Part shown: in pieces, positions 60,061-64,000 of the stretch | How the letters are laid out: the number at the start of each line of letters is the position of its first letter | Position numbering within the stretch: the stretch's first letter is position 1 | From: Simplicillium sp. C3G150-2 | Taxonomy: Eukaryota; Ascomycota; Sordariomycetes; Hypocreales; Cordycipitaceae | Length of the DNA: 64,000 nucleotides | Reading direction: 5' to 3' | Assembly (NCBI GenBank): GCA_022702485.1 | Contig: JAJIYY010000007.1 | Location: forward strand, 1,674,001-1,738,000 | The notes under the pieces: model-generated | Seen by the model: the letters and a program-made list of their open reading frames with translations, nothing else | Database searches by the model: none | Told to the model about the DNA's origin: nothing | Program-made: the position numbers and the translations under genes

Positions 60061-61516
60061 ATGGGTCTTACAGATGCGTCACCAGAGGCTGCTGCCGCCG
60101 CTGCCAAAACCGCTTCCTTCGATCTCGCTGCCCGCTCCGAAGATGCCCGCAACCAGGCCCTCGAGGCTATCCACGCCGGTCTCCTCGCCGCAAAGGACCA
60201 GATTCTCGCTGCGAACGCTGAGGATCTCAAAGCTGCAAAGGAGGCTGCTGCCAGTGGCTCATTGAGCGAGGCTCTTGTCAGCCGTCTCGATCTGAACAAG
60301 AAGGGCAAATTCGACGACATGCTCAAGGGCATCCTCGATGTCAAGAACCTCCCTGATCCTCGTATGTATCTCTCGCCAGCTGCTATGTAAATTACTCGTA
60401 CTGACATTCTGCAGTTGGCCAAATCTCCATGCGAACGAAGCTCGACGACGATCTCCTCATGGAGCGCGTGTCATGCCCCATTGGCGTGCTCCTCATCATC
60501 TTCGAGGCCAGACCTGAAGTCATTGCCAACATTGCCAGTCTTGCTATCAAGTCCGGTAACGCTGCCATTCTCAAGGGTAAATATTCCCTCACTTTTCCAA
60601 GACATGTTTTTTTTCTCAACATGCTGACTCCTTTACAGGCGGCAAAGAATCCACAAACTCCTTCGTCGCCATCTCCAACGTCATCGAGGCTGCCCTCGAA
60701 AAGTCCAACGTCGTCCCCAAGGACGCCATCCAACTAGTCACCACCCGCGACGCCATCGCCAGCCTCCTCGCCCAAGACCGCTACATCGACCTCGTCGTCC
60801 CCCGCGGCTCCAACGAACTCGTCCGCTACATCAAGGAATCCACCAAGATCCCCGTCCTCGGCCACGCCGACGGCCTCTGCCATATCTACCTCACTGCTTC
60901 AGCCGACCCCCAAAAGGCCATCACTGCCATCGTCGACTCCAAAACCAGCTACCCCGCCGCTTGCAACAGCACAGAAAGCCTGCTTGTCCAGGAATCTGCG
61001 CTGTCAACGATTTTCCCCGCAGTCGCCAAGGCCCTGTCTGATAAGGGTGTTGAGCTGCGCGTGGATGGCCCCTCCAAGGCTGCCATCGCTGACTTGAACC
61101 TCCCCAAGGTCGTCGACGTTAGCCCCAAGGACTACGATACTGAGCATTTGTCTCTCACGATATCTGTCAAGACTGTTGCTTCTACTGAGGAGGCTATTAA
61201 GCACATCAACACACACGGCTCCGGCCACACTGACTGCATCATGACTTCTGACAAGCAGGAGGCCGAGCACTTCATGAACACCGTCGATGCCGCTGGTGTC
61301 TACTGGAACGCTTCTACGCGTCTCGCTGATGGCATGCGCTACGGTTTCGGTACCGAGGTCGGTATCAGCACCAACAAGATTCACTCTCGTGGTCCTGTCG
61401 GCCTCGAGGGTTTGACCATCTACAAGTACAAGATCCGGGGTGACTACCAGCCCACAGCTCAATATGGAGACGGAGAGGGCCAAAAGCCTTGGAAGCATGA
61501 GAAACAGTCCATTTAA
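60061..61516 (+). CDS. PRO2: Gamma-glutamyl phosphate reductase
   Basis: Three exons, 60061-60361, 60415-60576 and 60639-61516, giving 446 aa. The enzyme reduces gamma-glutamyl phosphate to glutamate semialdehyde with NADPH, the second step of proline synthesis, in the cytosol. The aldehyde-dehydrogenase fold shows PIGVLLIIFEARPEVIANIA, LVVPRGSNELVRYI and VLGHADGLCHIY. The active-site Cys is in SYPAACNSTESLL (Cys263). The C-terminal part has WNASTRLADGMRYGFGTEVG and SRGPVGLEGLTIYKYKIRG. Both introns are about 55-60 bp. A Cpc1-type TGACTCA lies about 1 kb upstream. Confidence 0.97.
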
Positions 61517-61715
61517 GATACCACATGAGCACATGAAAACAGAAACAAAACACATATATAGAACAATTTAAAAAAGCCTTCTTCTTTTTACTTTCATCAT
61601 TACGAAAACTAAACACGAACCCAGTTCCAATTTTGACACCATCTTCCCCTAAAGTACAATAAAGTAATGCAACAAGAGCAAATTTAGCTTGGTCATTTCA
61701 CATTCCATCCATAAA

Positions 61716-63673
61716 CTAAGCGTTGACATCGTACTGCTTAATCAGTTCGGCAAGTCTGTCTCCTTCGGTCTTGAAATCCAAGAACGTGGCGCTCATGACT
61801 TGGTATCGTACTCTGTGAATGGTGTCAGTTGATGTTTTAGTTTATTGCTAATTCAAGGCTTCACATACCTCTGTGCCTCTCCGTAGTTGTCCATCTTTGC
61901 TCTGCATCTGAAGCTGAGCTTCTTGCAGTTCACTTCCTCAAACGCAGTCTTGAACTTGGCGTCGTCATTCTCCTTGAGCTCCATGAGCTCGTTTGCGGAC
62001 ATACCGAGAATCGTGCGACCAGTGTCATCGAAGCAGCTGAGCCACTGGTGGCTCGTGTGGTCGGCAACATTGATGGACAGGATGTAGCGGTAGTCAGGCT
62101 TATCGTGAGTGACTTCGCACTTCTCACAGCGCCATGTGCCGTCGCCCATGGGTGCAACTTTCTTGTTGCATCCTTCTTTGGCGCAGGCAGGATAGCAGAA
62201 GTTGTCTTGCTTCACAAACACAATGGTAGCCTTGATGGAGTAGTACGCCTGGTCATCAACGCCTAGGTTCTCGTCCTTGACTTGTGAGATGGTCTTGGTT
62301 TCGTCCTTGCGGCCAGTGGCGGCACCAACAGTGGACAAGCCCTGGTGGGTGGCAAAGGTGTTTGTTCGGCCGGTTGAGTCGTACCATCCCTTGAGACGGT
62401 GGGCATCGGGAATATCGGGGTCGACAGTCATAGTTCCTGAGGACAGCAGACTTAAGCTCTTGCCGCCAAAGTCTGAAACCTTGGTTCCCTTGAAGGCAAC
62501 GACGGACTCGGCGTGAGTGTCGAAAGAGTTTGCAGTCTTGCCCCAGATGGTGACGCGGACTGAGTATCCAGTGTCGTCGACGATGGTAAGCTCACGCTTC
62601 TGGAAAGGTTGGCCAGACTTTTTGGAGACAATCTCGCTGACCTCTCCAACATCCTTCAATACACCAATAACATCGACCGTGTTGTCCTTCTCTACACTCT
62701 GCAGCTCTTGAATAGAGCAGAAGTTGAAGCGAACATTGGGCACGCTCGATTGATCATCAGCCTTCTCTATAACTGTGTCTCTCTCAAAGGCGAGTTCGTA
62801 GTCGTTGGGGATATTTGTGAATTGCTTCTTGGCGAGAGAAACTCGGCAAGGGCTGGAGATGTAGTACACGGATCCCTCTTCAAGGATTGGGTAGAAAGCG
62901 TCGCACTGGTCGTTGAAACCGGTCGCCTTGATCTCACCAGTCTCATCGAGCAAGTTAACACTGAAGAGCTTTCCCTCTCCCTTTGTGTTGTGCCATGTCT
63001 TGATGTCGGATTTTGAGGTAACGCGTGCCTTAATAGTCCACTTGTGTGCAAAGGGTGAGAGGCCTTCGATGGGGTAAATGTTGGCGCCAGCGTGCGTGGC
63101 AGCCGGGCGTGATGGCATGACTTGTTGTGGCTTCGTGTCTTCCTCCTTCTTGGCTCCGTAGAAGTCATTTCCAGAGATTGTGTTCTCGGCCGGGGCCTTG
63201 GGGTCGACTGCGACAGGTTCGCCAATCTTGTCCACGGCACCATACGATTCGATAACCTCGAGGTTGAGGATGACCAGGATGCTACATTGGTTAGAATCGC
63301 AGGAATTTGTTCAAGGACGGCAATAACTCACTTCTTTCCCTTCAGGTTGTTGGGGGTGTATTGGTGAATGCGGGCAATACTGCCTCGCTTGAGCTTGTCG
63401 TCCTTGACCACGCCGTTCGCTTGGGTGGCAAGCATCGTTTGAACATAGTGCTGACCATCGCTCATAACAAGGCGATATCTATCGCCTCCCTGGGCAGTTG
63501 GGGCCATCGGCTTGATCTGAAGACATTGGAGAACAGGGACAGGGAAGAGCTTGGTCGCCTTGTCGGGGTCGTTGAAGATGACGCTGGAAATGCGTTAGCA
63601 GACGAACGGTTCTCTGGAGATTGGTTATGACATACTCGAGACATCCTCGGGATAACGCAGCTGCTGCGTCCAT
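61716..63673 (-). CDS. RFA1: Replication protein A, 70-kDa subunit
   Basis: Four exons, 63636-63673, 63332-63583, 61869-63281 and 61716-61812, giving 599 aa. Rfa1 is the large subunit of the single-strand DNA-binding RPA trimer in replication, repair and checkpoint signalling. The N-terminal OB fold (RYRLVMSDGQHYVQTMLATQ) is followed by a linker, then the central DNA-binding folds (YPIEGLSPFAHKWTIKARVT, KLFSVNLLDETGEIKATGF). The C-terminal fold carries the zinc ribbon CYPACAKEGCNKK ... WRCEKCE. The last exon ends QYDVNA. The 5' exon has only 12 codons plus two bases. An ACGCGT box lies 116 bp upstream of the start. Confidence 0.96.
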
Positions 63674-64000
63674 TTTGAATGATTTTGAGCTGGAAATGCC
63701 AATGTTTGGTTGATGTTGAAAATGAAAGTCGACAGTGCCGTGAACTTTGCTACTTGAACGGACAGGCTATCTTCACACCTTGCGCGCGACGCGTACCGCG
63801 TTTAGTGGAAAAGAGCCCCGCGGGGTCAGGCGAATTTTACATAAGCCGTTGCCCCTCGAAGCCTAAAGAACATGCCACGAGGAGGCAAAGTAAACAAATA
63901 AATTCGGGCATTGTTAAAATGTTCGTAGAACGGAGTATTCAAGTCATTTAATTTTTCTCTAATGAAACAATAATTTCTATTAGTGTTGTGAAGCCATTTC
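63674..64000. other. RFA1 promoter at window edge
   Basis: 327 bp upstream of RFA1 to the end of the window. Apart from the MCB-type box, no gene is seen. Confidence 0.5.
63789..63794 (+). promoter_or_regulatory. ACGCGT (MCB-type) box before RFA1
   Basis: A perfect palindromic ACGCGT lies 116 bp upstream of the RFA1 ATG inside a GC-rich patch. In yeasts this is the binding site of MBF, which drives G1/S expression of replication genes including RFA1. The site is seen; its use here is inferred. Confidence 0.6.

Noticed and set aside
61004..61555. 183-codon minus-strand frame opposite PRO2
   Set aside because: No recognisable domain and fully overlapped by conserved PRO2 coding sequence.

Overview
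This window is nuclear DNA of a filamentous ascomycete. Genes are split by short introns (about 50-180 bp) with fungal donor, branch (CTAAC-like) and acceptor signals, leaders are CT-rich, and intergenic spaces are long. A class III chitin synthase, a ras-2 type GTPase, OPY2 and a DUF7924 gene point to Pezizomycotina, probably Sordariomycetes/Hypocreales; the order is inference. No tRNA, rRNA, CRISPR array or intact transposon was found.

Layout. 0-6 kb: a POF1-like nucleotidyltransferase, VPS11 (seven exons) and an unknown serine-rich protein, all on the minus strand. 6.7-9.7 kb: an accessory island with two broken genes, a DUF7924 gene with two in-frame TAG codons and an ankyrin-repeat gene with several frame changes. 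9.7-15 kb: two divergent MFS transporters. 15-24.4 kb: a SUR1-like MIPC synthase, MLH3, a secreted LicD-domain protein and a secreted M28 aminopeptidase. 25-27 kb: mitochondrial CPA1, whose leader has no visible arginine attenuator peptide uORF. 28-34 kb: gene-poor DNA with at most one small candidate gene, then the long C-rich leader of RAS2. 37-46.6 kb: OPY2, chitin synthase and UBC12 with large intergenic spaces. 48-54 kb: ILV5, a serine/threonine dehydratase-like PLP enzyme and a third MFS transporter. 54.5-64 kb: sulfide:quinone oxidoreductase, a tripeptidyl-peptidase remnant, a 2OG-Fe(II) oxygenase, an unidentified degenerate frame, PRO2 and RFA1.

The genes do not form one pathway or an obvious biosynthetic cluster. 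They are mostly core functions: amino-acid synthesis (CPA1, ILV5, PRO2), vacuolar trafficking (VPS11), cell wall and sphingolipid synthesis (chitin synthase, SUR1), signalling (RAS2, OPY2), neddylation (UBC12), and DNA repair and replication (MLH3, RFA1). Transporters and decayed genes are interspersed. I found no convincing new multigene system. The most unusual signals are the AUG-poor CPA1 leader, the paired pseudogenes near 7-9.7 kb, a six-run G-quadruplex motif in the RAS2 leader, an ACGCGT (MCB) box before RFA1, and the isolated sedolisin C-terminus.
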